Assembly: GCA_965277435.1 (NCBI GenBank)
Contig: OZ255821.1
Location: 3,906,001 to 3,970,000, forward strand
Reading direction: 5' to 3'
Source: Bog-105 sp965277435
GTDB lineage: Bacteria > Acidobacteriota > Terriglobia > Bryobacterales > Bryobacteraceae
DNA: 64,000 bases
Shown here in pieces: positions 8,941-16,185 of the stretch; position 1 is the first letter of the stretch; every line of letters begins with the position of its first letter. Below the pieces are notes generated by a model that was not told the origin of the DNA, did not search any database, and was given only the letters and a program-made list of their open reading frames with translations. Both the position numbers and the translations under genes were made by a program.

Positions 8941-9138
8941 ATGAAGAAAATTATGACTGCGGTTCTCGGCCTTTCGATGCTGTCCGGCGGAGCTGTGATG
9001 TTCGCTCAGAATACCTCGACCAGCAGCACCAGCAGCACCAGCACCGATGGCAGCATGAAAAGCACCAAGAAGATGAAGAAGCACCACAAGAAGGGCTCCA
9101 GCAGCGACACCATGAGCAGCACCACCACCACCAAGTAA
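8941..9138 (+). CDS. Small secreted Ser/Thr/Lys-rich protein
   Basis: A 65-residue protein with a clear Sec signal peptide (MKKIMTAVLGLSMLSGGAVMFAQ, cleavage after FAQ). The mature part is about 42 residues of low-complexity Ser, Thr, Lys and His: serine/threonine runs, a basic patch KKMKKHHKKG, then another Ser/Thr run. A good ribosome binding site (AGGAGA) precedes it, and a strong terminator follows, so it is an independently expressed gene. Similar tiny basic secreted proteins are common in acidobacteria. It may bind polyanions in the periplasm or at the surface, which is only an inference from composition. Confidence 0.75.
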   Translation: MKKIMTAVLGLSMLSGGAVMFAQNTSTSSTSSTSTDGSMKSTKKMKKHHKKGSSSDTMSSTTTTK

Positions 9139-9178
9139 CTTCTGGCGGTGGCGGCTCAATTCCTGTGAGCTGAATTTA

Positions 9179-9213
9179 GGGCGGCATACGGCGCAAGCCG
9201 GTGCCGCCTTTTT
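9179..9213 (+). terminator. Strong intrinsic terminator with GCAA tetraloop
   Basis: The outer stem GGCGGCA/TGCCGCC (9180-9186 with 9202-9208) and the inner stem CGGC/GCCG close a GCAA tetraloop. Five Ts follow (9209-9213). It ends the small secreted protein gene. Confidence 0.88.
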
Positions 9214-9258
9214 GCATTATCTTCCGGGGGATAGGCTTTAGTCTGTCATCGACGCGCC

Positions 9259-9717
9259 TCAGCGCGCCGCGCGACTCGAGCGGCTTAGCATCGTGCGTAG
9301 CGAAGGCGGCCGTTTAATCGGCCGGGTGCCCCGCCGCAGATCGAGGATCAGGCCCATCACCAGGTTTTCAATCTGGTTGCAAACCTCGACATAAGTAGTC
9401 TCATCCTGCCCAATGGGATCTTCCACTTTCCAGGTCCGCACCTCGATCGGGATACCCGGTGGCAAGGTACGCCCGCTCATATTCACGATCAGATCGAGCG
9501 AAGGCAGGTCAATCTGCCCCAGATCTTTGGCATGCTGGTCATCGATACGGATGTTTTTCGCTTCCATCACCTTCCTGGTAAGCGGCTGAATGTAAGCGGC
9601 AGGCGAAAGACCGGCGCTGACCGGCTCAATTACGTCGGACCCGTAGGTGCGAGCAAATCCCTCCGCCATCGGACTCCGGCACGAATTCCCGATGCACAAG
9701 AATAAAACGTGCTTCAC
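9259..9717 (-). CDS. Low-molecular-weight phosphatase / arsenate reductase-like protein
   Basis: A 152-residue protein of the LMW protein tyrosine phosphatase fold. It has the phosphate-binding CX5R loop at its N-terminus (C8-I-G-N-S-C-R14) and the general-acid aspartate in VEDPIGQ (Asp100). Bacterial members either dephosphorylate phosphotyrosine or reduce arsenate. A second cysteine within the loop (C13) fits both. The C-terminal 20 residues are basic and look disordered. Its ATG overlaps the stop of pdxT (ATGA), so it is the last gene of the pdxR-pdxS-pdxT transcript. No ars genes are nearby, which favours a phosphatase role, perhaps linked to phosphorylated B6 vitamers. Confidence 0.85.
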   Translation of the reverse strand: MKHVLFLCIGNSCRSPMAEGFARTYGSDVIEPVSAGLSPAAYIQPLTRKVMEAKNIRIDDQHAKDLGQIDLPSLDLIVNMSGRTLPPGIPIEVRTWKVEDPIGQDETTYVEVCNQIENLVMGLILDLRRGTRPIKRPPSLRTMLSRSSRAAR

Positions 9718-10325
9718 GTAACCTCAAGTGTAGCGGACGGGTTAGGTTTCTCTATCGAGGCCGCAATCTTCCCTAGAAAGTAGCCGTGAATCGGCGACCC
9801 CGCCGACAATTCGGGGTGAAAGGTCGCCGCCAGGTGGTGTCCCTGCTCCACCAGCACCGGACAACCGGCATAGCTCGCGAGCACTTTCGTGCGCGGCCCC
9901 GCTCTTCGGATAATAGGCGCGCGGATGAAAACCGCTTCCTGTGACCGCCCGTCCAGCTTGATTTCTCCAATCCGGCTGTCGATCTGCCGCCCGTACCCGT
10001 TTCGTTCCACCGTAATGTCCATTAGTTCGAGCGACCGCTGCCGCGGATTAAGCACTTCGGTTGCCAAAAGAATCGCCCCAGCGCAGGTTCCGAAAATCGG
10101 CTTCTCGGCGCCGAAACGCCGCAGCGGTTCGAACAGCTGCTCCAGATCGAGCAGTTTGAGCATCGTCGTGCTCTCACCGCCGGGCAGGATCAGACCGTCG
10201 ACCGCATCCAGGTCCGCAGCGCTCCGGACCTCGGACGCCCGCGCGCCAGCCGCTTCGACGGTGCGCCGGTGCGCCGCGAAGTCTCCCTGCAGCGCCAGAA
10301 TCCCGATGTGCGGCTTACCAGCCAC
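9714..10325 (-). CDS. pdxT: Pyridoxal 5'-phosphate synthase glutaminase subunit
   Basis: A 203-residue class I glutamine amidotransferase that hydrolyses glutamine and passes ammonia to PdxS for pyridoxal 5'-phosphate synthesis. It has the oxyanion-hole motif LPGGESTTM (about 47-55), the nucleophile Cys81 in FGTCAGAILLA, and the His170/Glu172 pair in FHPEL, completing the catalytic triad. GDFAAHR near residue 14 is the typical PdxT N-terminal signature. The gene overlaps pdxS upstream by 11 bases and the phosphatase gene downstream by 4, so it is firmly embedded in an operon. Confidence 0.96.
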   Translation of the reverse strand: MAGKPHIGILALQGDFAAHRRTVEAAGARASEVRSAADLDAVDGLILPGGESTTMLKLLDLEQLFEPLRRFGAEKPIFGTCAGAILLATEVLNPRQRSLELMDITVERNGYGRQIDSRIGEIKLDGRSQEAVFIRAPIIRRAGPRTKVLASYAGCPVLVEQGHHLAATFHPELSAGSPIHGYFLGKIAASIEKPNPSATLEVT

Positions 10326-11202
10326 GTGTTTGCATCAGCTCGCCCTCAGGCAGTTTCGAAATGTCCAGCCCCGGCATCGCCTCGCCTAGTTCTTCGCTCG
10401 CTTCGAGCAGCTTCACCGGATCGCGATAGTACGTCGCCGCTTTGACGATCGCCTTGGCGCGCGCCTCCGGATCGGACGATTTAAAAATGCCCGACCCGAC
10501 AAACACCGCTTCGGCGCCCAGCTGCATCACGAGCGCCGCATCGGCCGGGGTGGCAATGCCGCCCGCCGAAAAATTCGGCACCGGCAGCTTGCCTTCCGCA
10601 GCCACATACGAGACGAGTTCGAGCGGCGCCTGCAGGTTCTTCGCTTCATGAAACAGCTCTTCCTTGCCGAGCACGGTCAACTGCTTCATCTCTTTAACGA
10701 TGGTTCGGATATGGCGTACCGCTTCGACGATGTTGCCCGAACCGGCCTCCCCCTTGGTGCGGATCATGGCCGCCCCTTCCGCGATCCGCCGCAGCGCTTC
10801 GCCCAGGTTGCGCGCCCCGCAGACGAACGGAATCGTATAGTCGTGTTTGTCGACATGGTGCTCTTCATCCGCCGGAGTAAGCACTTCGCTTTCGTCGATA
10901 TAGTCGACTCCTAGCGCTTCCAGAATGCGCGCTTCCGTGAAGTGTCCAATGCGTATCTTCGCCATCACTGGAATCGAAACCGTTTCCATAATGTCGCGGA
11001 TCACCTTGATCTGCGACATGCGGGCGACGCCTCCGTCTTTGCGGATGTCGCTTGGCACCCGTTCCAGCGCCATCACCGCGCTCGCGCCCGCCAGTTCGGC
11101 AATCTTTGCCTGTTCCGCGTTAACGACGTCCATAATGACGCCGCCCTTGAGCATTTCAGCCAGCCCGACTTTTAAGCGAAAGCTGTCATTTCCGAAATTC
11201 AT
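10315..11202 (-). CDS. pdxS: Pyridoxal 5'-phosphate synthase lyase subunit
   Basis: A 295-residue beta/alpha-barrel subunit that makes pyridoxal 5'-phosphate from ribose 5-phosphate, glyceraldehyde 3-phosphate and ammonia from PdxT. Visible signatures are GGVIMDVVNAEQA, ALERVPSDIRKDGGVARM, the active-site lysine in PVMAKIRIGH (about Lys82), DYIDESEVLTPAD, and the phosphate-binding region RTKGEAGSGN. Two ATGs lie six bases apart. The second (start at 11202) is preferred because AAGGAG sits seven bases upstream of it, whereas it nearly touches the first (11208). The gene is followed by overlapping pdxT, the usual order. Confidence 0.97.
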   Translation of the reverse strand: MNFGNDSFRLKVGLAEMLKGGVIMDVVNAEQAKIAELAGASAVMALERVPSDIRKDGGVARMSQIKVIRDIMETVSIPVMAKIRIGHFTEARILEALGVDYIDESEVLTPADEEHHVDKHDYTIPFVCGARNLGEALRRIAEGAAMIRTKGEAGSGNIVEAVRHIRTIVKEMKQLTVLGKEELFHEAKNLQAPLELVSYVAAEGKLPVPNFSAGGIATPADAALVMQLGAEAVFVGSGIFKSSDPEARAKAIVKAATYYRDPVKLLEASEELGEAMPGLDISKLPEGELMQTRGW

Positions 11203-11236
11203 TTGCATTCTCCTTTTCTAAATCCGACCTGCTACA

Positions 11237-11261
11237 CCAATTTGCCTAGATCAATTGCCTA
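11237..11261. promoter_or_regulatory. Direct repeat upstream of pdxS, possible PdxR site
   Basis: Two near-identical elements, CAATTTGCCTA (11238-11248) and CAATTGCCTA (11252-11261), occur in the short gap between pdxR and pdxS, 14 bases apart. Related CCAATT boxes occur upstream of pdxR at 12754 and 12778. MocR/PdxR regulators commonly bind direct repeats, so these may be operator half-sites that also regulate pdxST internally. This is inferred from spacing and repetition only. Confidence 0.3.
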
Positions 11262-12740
11262 AACCACCGCCGCCACCGGCTCCAGCGGTGCGCGCGTGTG
11301 ATGGGCCCCAAGCAATTCCGCAGCCTCCCGGCCCAGAATGGCAACTCCCTCCGCAATCTGCTGTGGCGTCAGTCCACCAAAACTGAGGCGCAGGCTCCGC
11401 CGGTGCTCTCCGCGCGCAGAAAAATAAGGCCCCGGCAGAAACCGCACCCCGTCCTCCGCCACCGCTTCGAGCAAATCTTCGGCCAGCAACGGGGCAGGGA
11501 ACTCGATCCACAGGCTCATCCCTCCCTCCGGCCGCGTAAACCGCGCACTTGACGGCAGATAGCGCTCACAGCTGGCCAGCGCCGTACGCAAACGCTCAGC
11601 CCCGTCGTGTTTTGTCTGTTCCAGATGACGTTGCAGTTCTCCCGATTCGGCAAACCGCAGCAAGACCGCCTGCGACAGTTGATCCGAATGCAGATCGCTG
11701 ATCTGTTTGGCCTCCGCCAGCCGCGCTACCACCGCGTGCGGCGCCGCCACCCAGCCGACCCGCAGTCCTGGGAACGCCACCTTCGAGTAGCTCCCGATCG
11801 AAATCACATGGCCGCTCGTGTCCAGCTGCTTCAACGACGGCAGCGGTTGCCCCACGTAACGCAGCCGCCGGTAAATTTCGCTCTCAATCACCGCCAAGCC
11901 GTGGCGCTGCGCCAGTTGCACGATGGCGGCCCGTTGTTCCAGCCCAAGCGTCGCGCCGGTCGGATTTTGAAACTCCGGCGTGACCAGCAAAACCCGCGGA
12001 CGATACTGCGCGATAGCCGCTGCGAGTGCTGGTATGTCAATGCCCGCTTCCCCAACTCGAACGGGCAGTAATTGCGCACCCGCCCTTTCAAACACCCGCA
12101 GCAGACCGTGGTAGACCGGATCTTCCACTAGCACTGGCGTTCCGTCACGCACCAGCACGCGGGCCAACAGGTCAAGCGCCTGCTGGCAACCGTTCGTCAC
12201 GATCAGATCGTCACCGGGCCGCACCCAGCCCGCCGCTTCGCCCTGCTGTAACAGGTAGCGGCGCAATGGCCGGTAGCCATACGGCGAGCCGAGCTGCAGT
12301 ATGTCGGCCGCCTCCGGCCCTTCGATCACCGCGCGCGCCAGCCGGCGGAACGGTTCCAGCGGAAATGCCTCGGCCGCTGGCCGTGAGGTGGCAAAGTTGA
12401 TGAGCGGCTCCGCCTGCGCCCCGGACAGCGCGGGGCTGCCACTCAGTAGTACGTCCCAGTCAATGGGCGCATCGGACAAGGGAGCCTGGATTGCTTTCGC
12501 GACGAAGCTGCCCCGCCCCACTTGGCCCTCAAGCAGCCCGGCCTCTTCCAGGGCAGAGTAAGCCGCCGACACCGTGGTGCGATTCAGTCCAAGTTGGCAA
12601 GCCAATTCCCGTGTGGCCGGCAATCGGGTACCTTCCCGATACATGCCCGCCCGAATCGCCCGGCCAATGCTGTCCGCCAGTTGCCGGTACAAAGGTATGT
12701 CGGAGCTCGCGTCCAGCGTCACTTGCGACCGGATATCCAC
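11259..12740 (-). CDS. pdxR: PdxR/MocR-type GntR regulator with aminotransferase domain
   Basis: A 493-residue fusion of a GntR winged-helix domain (about 12-80; IPLYRQLADSIGRAI and LPATRELACQLGLNRTTVSAAY) with a class I aminotransferase-like domain. The PLP-anchoring lysine is Lys320 in SIGSYSKVAFPGLRVGW. The NPTG motif (QNPTGATLG) is present. The pyridine-nitrogen aspartate region, usually IEDDxY, reads IESEIY (residues 285-290), so the acid that should contact PLP N1 appears to be Ser287. It lies 50 bases upstream of pdxS on the same strand, so by analogy with known PdxR proteins it likely controls PLP synthesis. The classic arrangement is divergent from pdxST; here all are co-directional. 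Confidence 0.85.
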   Translation of the reverse strand: MDIRSQVTLDASSDIPLYRQLADSIGRAIRAGMYREGTRLPATRELACQLGLNRTTVSAAYSALEEAGLLEGQVGRGSFVAKAIQAPLSDAPIDWDVLLSGSPALSGAQAEPLINFATSRPAAEAFPLEPFRRLARAVIEGPEAADILQLGSPYGYRPLRRYLLQQGEAAGWVRPGDDLIVTNGCQQALDLLARVLVRDGTPVLVEDPVYHGLLRVFERAGAQLLPVRVGEAGIDIPALAAAIAQYRPRVLLVTPEFQNPTGATLGLEQRAAIVQLAQRHGLAVIESEIYRRLRYVGQPLPSLKQLDTSGHVISIGSYSKVAFPGLRVGWVAAPHAVVARLAEAKQISDLHSDQLSQAVLLRFAESGELQRHLEQTKHDGAERLRTALASCERYLPSSARFTRPEGGMSLWIEFPAPLLAEDLLEAVAEDGVRFLPGPYFSARGEHRRSLRLSFGGLTPQQIAEGVAILGREAAELLGAHHTRAPLEPVAAVV

Positions 12741-12753
12741 CCCTTCATCCTAA

Positions 12754-12783
12754 CCAATTTGGCCTGACACGCACCAGCCAATT
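12754..12783. promoter_or_regulatory. CCAATT direct repeats upstream of pdxR
   Basis: CCAATT occurs at 12754-12759 and again at 12778-12783, 24 bases apart, just upstream of the pdxR start. Equally spaced direct repeats about two helical turns apart are the known kind of target for MocR dimers. The assignment to PdxR autoregulation is an inference. Confidence 0.35.
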
Positions 12784-12915
12784 CTTAAAGTGGAACAGGC
12801 GTTTTCGCCTATCACCGTGGTGGTACTCCGCCTTGCAGTGACCGCGAACGATCCCAGAAAGCCTCTGGGGAAGTTGTGCCGTGTGGTTTCATCTCAGCAA
12901 GCTAGTCTATAGAAT

Positions 12916-14010
12916 GTGACGTGCCTCTCAGCGGACTGCCTGGTCGGGAAAAACAGCCGGTGTGGCGTCCTGTTGCTGCTCGCATCCACCCTGGGAACAC
13001 TGGCCCTCGCTGGCGGTTTCCACTCCCAAAAGCAAAAAAAGGAGCAAGTTCTTCCTCTGCCCGCGCAACCGCCCATGGCGCTGCGCGCCGAAACCGGCAA
13101 TCTTGACTTCCACCTGTCTCCCCTGCTCAAGAAAGGCGGCCTCGCCCTGCAGATCCGGCAGAGCCTGGCCGAGTTGATCCGCGATACGCACGGCGAAACC
13201 ATCATCAAATTGCGCGCCTTCGTCGCTGGCGCAGGCGATGCCCGCCGAGTCCAGGCGGAAGTCACGCAGGTCTTTGGCGAACACAAACTCCCGCTGCCCG
13301 TCCTCACAGTCCTGCAGGTGGGGGCGCTCGGCGACGAAGCGGCCAAAGTGGTCATTGAAGCCGTCGTCGATACCCACCGCTCCGCTAATCCCGCCGGCCT
13401 GGCCTTCTTTGCCGGCCAGAACGGCGCATCGTTGCCGGCCGCTCTCGCCCAATTGAGAGCCTCCCTCGAGAAGGCCGCTGTCTCGCCCGACCGCCTCCTC
13501 CAGTTAACCTGCTTCACGCCCCGCTTCGACAACTACGCGCACATCAAAGCGCAACTCGCAAACACCTTCCCCCATGCCGAACTCAACCTCGTCCAGGCCG
13601 TGCGCGATCCGCAAACCGAAGAAGCTACCTGCGAAGCCACCGGCCAAATTTCCGAACCGGCCCGCGAAGGGTCAGTCGTCTTGTTGAAAGAGCAGCGCGT
13701 CACGCTCGTCAACGCCCGCTATCTGGTCTTTACCGGATTGCAGCTTTCCTTTGGCAGCTATCTCGACGACGCCCACGAAGCCTTCGTCCGACTCGAACGC
13801 GCCTCGACCGCGCTCGATCCCGTCGAGGCTCCGGTGCAAGTCAACGTCTTCTCGATCGATCCGTCCGGCGGCTCGGCGCTGCGCAAAACCACCGCTGTCC
13901 CGCCGGGCACTTTTTCCGTGCAAACCATCGAAGGGCTGCCCTCCATCGACGCCACCGCCGGCATCGAAGCCGTACTCGCACCCAACGTCCCCTCGCCCGC
14001 CACCCGCTGA
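12916..14010 (+). CDS. Exported protein with two RidA/YjgF-like domains
   Basis: A 364-residue protein. The N-terminus carries a hydrophobic stretch (LLLLASTLGTLALAGG, about residues 19-34) that looks like a signal or anchor. Two regions follow with the pattern of RidA/YjgF domains. In the first (about 80-150) a stretch like VFVAGAGDARRVQAEVTQVF is followed by VLQVGALGDEAAKVVIEAVV. In the second (about 165-265) comes DNYAHIKAQLANTFPHAELNLVQ. The usual RidA active-site arginine is not obvious, so the domains may not be imine hydrolases. The start is a GTG at 12916; nothing better is visible. Family placement is moderate; the final 100 residues are not recognised. Confidence 0.6.
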   Translation: MTCLSADCLVGKNSRCGVLLLLASTLGTLALAGGFHSQKQKKEQVLPLPAQPPMALRAETGNLDFHLSPLLKKGGLALQIRQSLAELIRDTHGETIIKLRAFVAGAGDARRVQAEVTQVFGEHKLPLPVLTVLQVGALGDEAAKVVIEAVVDTHRSANPAGLAFFAGQNGASLPAALAQLRASLEKAAVSPDRLLQLTCFTPRFDNYAHIKAQLANTFPHAELNLVQAVRDPQTEEATCEATGQISEPAREGSVVLLKEQRVTLVNARYLVFTGLQLSFGSYLDDAHEAFVRLERASTALDPVEAPVQVNVFSIDPSGGSALRKTTAVPPGTFSVQTIEGLPSIDATAGIEAVLAPNVPSPATR

Positions 14011-14021
14011 TCGAATCCTGC

Positions 14022-14051
14022 CTGACGCGCGCCGGCCACTGTCGATATAAT
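14022..14051 (+). promoter_or_regulatory. Sigma-70 type promoter for the VWA gene
   Basis: A perfect TATAAT at 14046-14051 is preceded at 18 bases by CTGACG (14022-14027), a reasonable -35 element. The VWA protein ATG follows at 14074, leaving a leader of about 15 bases. Confidence 0.5.
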
Positions 14052-14073
14052 TCAACCTAGGCCTTTCCTGTTC

Positions 14074-15171
14074 ATGCAGTTTTCTAAGCCGGCCCTGCTT
14101 GCGGCCATCCTCGGTGTGTTTCTGTGCGGACGTCCCGCTGCTAAAGCCCGGCAAAACCCGGCGTCTTCTTCCAGTTCCGCGCCCGTCGACATTACCAAAC
14201 CCAACCCGCCGAAACCCGATACACCCAAACCCGACGAATCCTCCATCCACGTCGCCGTCAACGAAGTCATCGTCCCCGTCACCGTCACCGATGCCAAGGG
14301 CCGCTTCGTGTCGGATCTCGACAAAAAAGACTTCTCCATCCTTGAAGACAACAAAGCGCAGAACATCCGTTACTTCACCCGCGAACGCAGCCAGCCCGTC
14401 GTTCTCGGTTTCCTGCTCGATATGAGCAGCGCCAGCCGCATTCATTGGAAGAATTTTCAGGACGCCACCATCGAACTGATTCAAACCCTGCTCACCGGCG
14501 ACAAACGCTATTCCGGCTACCTGATCGATTACGCCCAGGACGCCGAAGTGGCCGTCAACACCACCGACGATCCCGAGCCAATGGTCGACAAGATCCGCAA
14601 GCTGAAACCGGGAGGCGGTTCGGCTTTGTACGATGCGGTCTACCTGTCCTGCACCAGCCGCCGGCTGGTCAAAGGCGAACCCATTGAGCCGCGCCGCATC
14701 ATCATCATCGTCGGCGACGGCCACGACAACGCCAGCAAACATTCGCTCAACGAAGTGATCGAACTGGCGCAGCGCAACCTGGTCACGGTCTACGCCATCA
14801 GCACCGAGGCCTTCGGCTTTACCAACGAAAGTACCGCGAATCTGGTCCGCCTCGCCACCGAAACCGGCGGCCGCGTGGTCTACCCGCTGGGCGACGTCTA
14901 TAAAGACACCGACGGCTATCTCTCCCACCCCTCCGACGATGGCAACTATGCCCTCACGGTCGGCACCGGCGCCTACCGGTCGGCCGTCGATAACAAGATG
15001 TATCACGCCGTCGCGGACATTTCAGGCGAAGTAACCATGCAATACATCCTGCGCTACGTCTCCGACAACCCGTCTGAAAAGTCGTACCGCAACACCAAAG
15101 TCGTGGTGGATCTGCCCGGGGTGAAAGTCCGTGCCCGCAAAGGCTACTACGCCGCCACCGCCACGCCTTAG
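14074..15171 (+). CDS. Secreted VWFA-related protein (acidobacterial type)
   Basis: A 365-residue exported protein with a signal peptide-like N-terminus (about 1-26), a Pro/Lys-rich linker to about residue 65, then a von Willebrand factor A fold. It has the recurring acidobacterial pattern VPVTVTDAKGRFVSDLDKKDFSILED followed by VVLGFLLDMSSAS, SALYDAVY and RRIIIIVGDGHDN. The metal-ion site motif is DMSSA rather than a full DxSxS, so metal binding is uncertain. The C-terminus (YILRYVSDNP to VKVRARKGYY) is the beta-rich end typical of the family. These proteins are common in acidobacteria, probably in the periplasm or at the surface, and their partners are unknown. Confidence 0.85.
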   Translation: MQFSKPALLAAILGVFLCGRPAAKARQNPASSSSSAPVDITKPNPPKPDTPKPDESSIHVAVNEVIVPVTVTDAKGRFVSDLDKKDFSILEDNKAQNIRYFTRERSQPVVLGFLLDMSSASRIHWKNFQDATIELIQTLLTGDKRYSGYLIDYAQDAEVAVNTTDDPEPMVDKIRKLKPGGGSALYDAVYLSCTSRRLVKGEPIEPRRIIIIVGDGHDNASKHSLNEVIELAQRNLVTVYAISTEAFGFTNESTANLVRLATETGGRVVYPLGDVYKDTDGYLSHPSDDGNYALTVGTGAYRSAVDNKMYHAVADISGEVTMQYILRYVSDNPSEKSYRNTKVVVDLPGVKVRARKGYYAATATP

Positions 15172-15190
15172 CAGGATGGGGGAAAGAATG

Positions 15191-15251
15191 GGCCGCAGAT
15201 AAACGCGGATGGGATTTAAAATTAATGTCTCATCAGCGTTCATCGGCGGCC
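15191..15251. repeat. Imperfect inverted repeat between VWA and S24 genes
   Basis: Arms at 15191-15211 and 15231-15251 pair at 18 of 21 positions. The left arm starts GGCCGCAGATAAACGCGGAT. The spacer of 19 bases is AT-rich. Elements with CCGCAGAT-AACGCGGAT units are widespread intergenic repeats in many bacteria; whether this one is repeated elsewhere in this genome cannot be seen. It could also act as a weak terminator for the VWA gene. Confidence 0.6.
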
Positions 15252-15337
15252 GAATCCATTTTTGTATCCACTCCATAAAAAACAGGAGTATTCACTCCTT
15301 CCCCCCAAAGCGATAAGCTGAATCTGGGATCACCCCC

Positions 15338-16150
15338 ATGCCCGCCCGTCTCCTGCGCTTCAGCGACTACGCACCGAAAGAAGGTCAATACCTCCTGCTG
15401 GTGTGCGACCTGCCGGGACGCGGCGAAAACACCATTGGCGTGATGCTGCTCGACCCGGCGGACAACAAACTCTACGTGCGGCTGCGCCGCGACTGGCAGG
15501 CCATCGGCGAGGAAGAAGACATCGAAGTGCTGGCCGAACTGGGCGAAGATCTGCAGACCCAGGCCGACGAAATCGGCGCGGCCGCCGTGCTCGACCGTCT
15601 GGAACAGGACGCCTCGCTTGCCGTCCGCGTCTCCGAGCGCGAGGCGGTTACCATCCGCGGCTCCGACCGCACGCTAGGCGAACTTTACCGCGCTCACGTA
15701 CCGGCGCAAGTCCTCGAGTTCCGCACTCATCTGCCCCGCTTCTCTCTAGCCGTCGCCGCCGGACCTTTTCTGACCAACCCCGACGATGTCACAGCCGACG
15801 AGTGGGTCGAGATCCCCGATGGCCTCAAGCTCGACCCCGACATGTTCGTCGCCCGCATCCAGGGGCACTCGATGGAACCCCGCATCCCGGATGGCAGCCT
15901 GTGCGTGTTCCGCCGTAATGTAGTCGGCTCCCGCCAGGGACGACTGGTGCTGGTGCGCAACTCCGAACTGGCCGACGACAACCAGTACACAGTGAAACGC
16001 TACCAGAGCTTCAAACAGGAAGTCGAAGAGGGCTTCGTGCAGAACCGCATCCGCCTCGAAAGCCTGAACCCCGCCTATCCCTCCTGGGATCTCGATCCCG
16101 ACGAAGAGAAATACCAGGTCATTGCCGAATTCGTCACCGTCCTTGAATAG
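15338..16150 (+). CDS. S24 (LexA-like) peptidase with a novel N-terminal domain
   Basis: A 270-residue protein whose C-terminal half (about 135-265) is an S24 peptidase domain. It has the nucleophile Ser in QGHSMEPRIPDGSLCVF and the general-base Lys in NQYTVKRYQ, the Ser-Lys dyad used by LexA, UmuD and phage repressors for self-cleavage. Unlike those repressors, the N-terminal 110 residues contain no helix-turn-helix. They are acidic (GEEEDIEVLAELGEDLQTQ) and unlike any domain I know. No LexA-style Ala-Gly cleavage site is obvious. It might be a protease sensor rather than a repressor. The downstream neighbour is a broken Uma2 gene. Confidence 0.75.
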   Translation: MPARLLRFSDYAPKEGQYLLLVCDLPGRGENTIGVMLLDPADNKLYVRLRRDWQAIGEEEDIEVLAELGEDLQTQADEIGAAAVLDRLEQDASLAVRVSEREAVTIRGSDRTLGELYRAHVPAQVLEFRTHLPRFSLAVAAGPFLTNPDDVTADEWVEIPDGLKLDPDMFVARIQGHSMEPRIPDGSLCVFRRNVVGSRQGRLVLVRNSELADDNQYTVKRYQSFKQEVEEGFVQNRIRLESLNPAYPSWDLDPDEEKYQVIAEFVTVLE

Positions 16151-16185
16151 CACTCCCTTCCGCCGGCAAGCCATGCGCGGGTAAA

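Noticed and set aside
8951..9135. Repeated AGCAGCACC-type triplets as a possible microsatellite or CRISPR
   Set aside because: They encode the Ser/Thr run of a small secreted protein with a signal peptide. There are no spacers of constant length.
9259..9717. An arsenic resistance operon
   Set aside because: The ArsC-like fold is shared with phosphatases, and no arsR, arsB or acr3 gene is nearby.
13672..15006. A 444-codon open frame on the minus strand
   Set aside because: It is antisense to the RidA-like and VWA genes, which have clear protein motifs. The translated product is Gly/Asp-rich without recognisable domains.
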